In this document: in pieces, positions 63,364 to 64,000 of the stretch
How positions within the stretch are numbered: position 1 is the first letter of the stretch
Layout: every line of letters starts with the position of its first letter
Assembly (NCBI RefSeq): GCF_000285555.1
Contig: NZ_HE610998.1
Coordinates: 222,392 to 286,391, forward strand
Length of the DNA stretch: 64,000 nucleotides
Source of the DNA: Kurthia massiliensis
GTDB taxonomy: Bacteria > Bacillota > Bacilli > Bacillales_A > Planococcaceae
Direction: 5' to 3'
Translations under genes and position numbers: made by a program
The notes under the pieces: model-generated
The model's input: the letters and a program-made list of their open reading frames with translations, nothing else
Databases searched by the model: none
What the model was told of the DNA's origin: nothing

Positions 63364-64000
63364 ATGAAAATAACCGTACGAGAGGCTGCACAGAAGCTCG
63401 CATTAAGTGAAGAAGAGGTCATCGTGTTATGTGAAGAAGACCGCTTATTTGCGATTCAACAACAAGGCGAATGGGTGTTAGATGATGATTATTTACAGCG
63501 CACATTTCCAGCAGAAGTATGGGTGTTTCCGGACGCTGCATTAGGATTAGTGCCGATTTTTATCGTCAGTGATGACATTCGCTTGTTTTATAAAATGATG
63601 CAAACACGAGAAAGTTATTTTGAGGAACATTACGAAACGCTCGCTCAAAAATACGGAACGGACGATGCACCGTTAAAGATAGAAGACGTTCATTGGCCAG
63701 ATATTGAAAAATATCCAGATATGGTCGATGTCGCTTTTTATTCAGAAGCGTTTTGTGAAGATCAACAATTAGAATTTGTGGAAGTGTATCCGAAAATGTA
63801 TCGTGGTTATGCGATTGAAGCACCTGATTTTGTCGATTTATTTTTAGAAGAAGAAATGCAAGTGACGGAGACGTTCGTATTAAGTGAAAACTTTATCGTC
63901 TTTGAAAAAGGATTTCGCCTGTACCGTGTTTTAAAATACGGAGAGACGTTGTTTCCAGGCATTTTTATCGAAGTGTCATTTGAAGAGAAAGGATTTCATG
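63364..64000 (+). CDS. Hypothetical protein, 3' end beyond window
   Basis: Starts at ATG 63364 with AAGGAGGGG upstream and stays open for at least 212 codons to the window end. N-terminus KITVREAAQKLALSEEEVIVLCEEDRL looks like a short helix-turn-helix. The rest is acidic with aromatic residues (HWPDIEKYPDMVDVAFYSEAF). No family recognised. Confidence 0.7.
   Translation, partial: MKITVREAAQKLALSEEEVIVLCEEDRLFAIQQQGEWVLDDDYLQRTFPAEVWVFPDAALGLVPIFIVSDDIRLFYKMMQTRESYFEEHYETLAQKYGTDDAPLKIEDVHWPDIEKYPDMVDVAFYSEAFCEDQQLEFVEVYPKMYRGYAIEAPDFVDLFLEEEMQVTETFVLSENFIVFEKGFRLYRVLKYGETLFPGIFIEVSFEEKGFH

Overview
The window looks like a chromosomal segment of a low-to-moderate G+C Gram-positive bacterium of the Bacillales. 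Genes start with strong GGAGG-type ribosome sites, lipoproteins have LAAC lipoboxes, FMN and T-box-type leaders are present, and many gene pairs match Bacillus (YugG/YugH-, YrhD/YrhE-, YwaF-, YxjI-, YjcQ-like). A Planococcaceae/Caryophanaceae member such as Kurthia is my guess from the gene set; nothing in the sequence proves the genus.

Left part (0.6-16.5 kb): a molybdenum/formate block. An Mrp-type ATPase, a DUF1641 protein and a cysteine-type formate dehydrogenase (fdhF) run leftward. A DUF2294 protein, fdhD, moaA and a FocA-type channel run rightward. moaC-mobA-moaB (left) and moeB-moeA-mobB-moaE-moaD (right) diverge from each other and make and modify molybdopterin. modB-modA (left, no modC) faces a one-component regulator that joins an excisionase-type HTH to a periplasmic-binding-protein-like domain; two palindromic boxes lie between them. 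Together these genes import molybdate, build the cofactor, insert it into formate dehydrogenase and move formate across the membrane.

Middle (16.5-34 kb): housekeeping and envelope genes. They include lipoproteins, a LysM-NlpC/P60 wall hydrolase, a succinate-semialdehyde-type dehydrogenase, a C39-like protein and acetyltransferases. A riboflavin operon (ribE-ribB-ribH) sits behind two nearly identical FMN riboswitches in tandem, and ribD and ribA are absent. A deleted DMT transporter pseudogene, a FusB-type EF-G-binding protein, an acyl-CoA synthetase and a MarR-MFS pair follow. A tRNA-Arg(CCT) is followed by about 0.75 kb of very AT-rich DNA without genes.

Right part (35-64 kb): small hypothetical and membrane genes, an AlkD-like protein, a LysR/DMT divergent pair, two adjacent diguanylate cyclases, ssuD, an iron alcohol dehydrogenase, an orphan sigB-type sigma factor and a TspO-like protein. 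A McrB-McrC type IV restriction pair is next, then a YitT protein with an apparent poly-A frameshift. A chemoreceptor is cut off by what looks like an IS3-family end. brnQ lies behind a T-box-like leader. A 1192-residue beta-helix protein carries two C-terminal CbxX-type AAA modules and is the most unusual gene here. A YugG/YugH-like Lrp-aminotransferase pair and a gene running off the end close the window.

Coding starts were moved from the longest reading frame to the start supported by a ribosome-binding site wherever the two disagreed.
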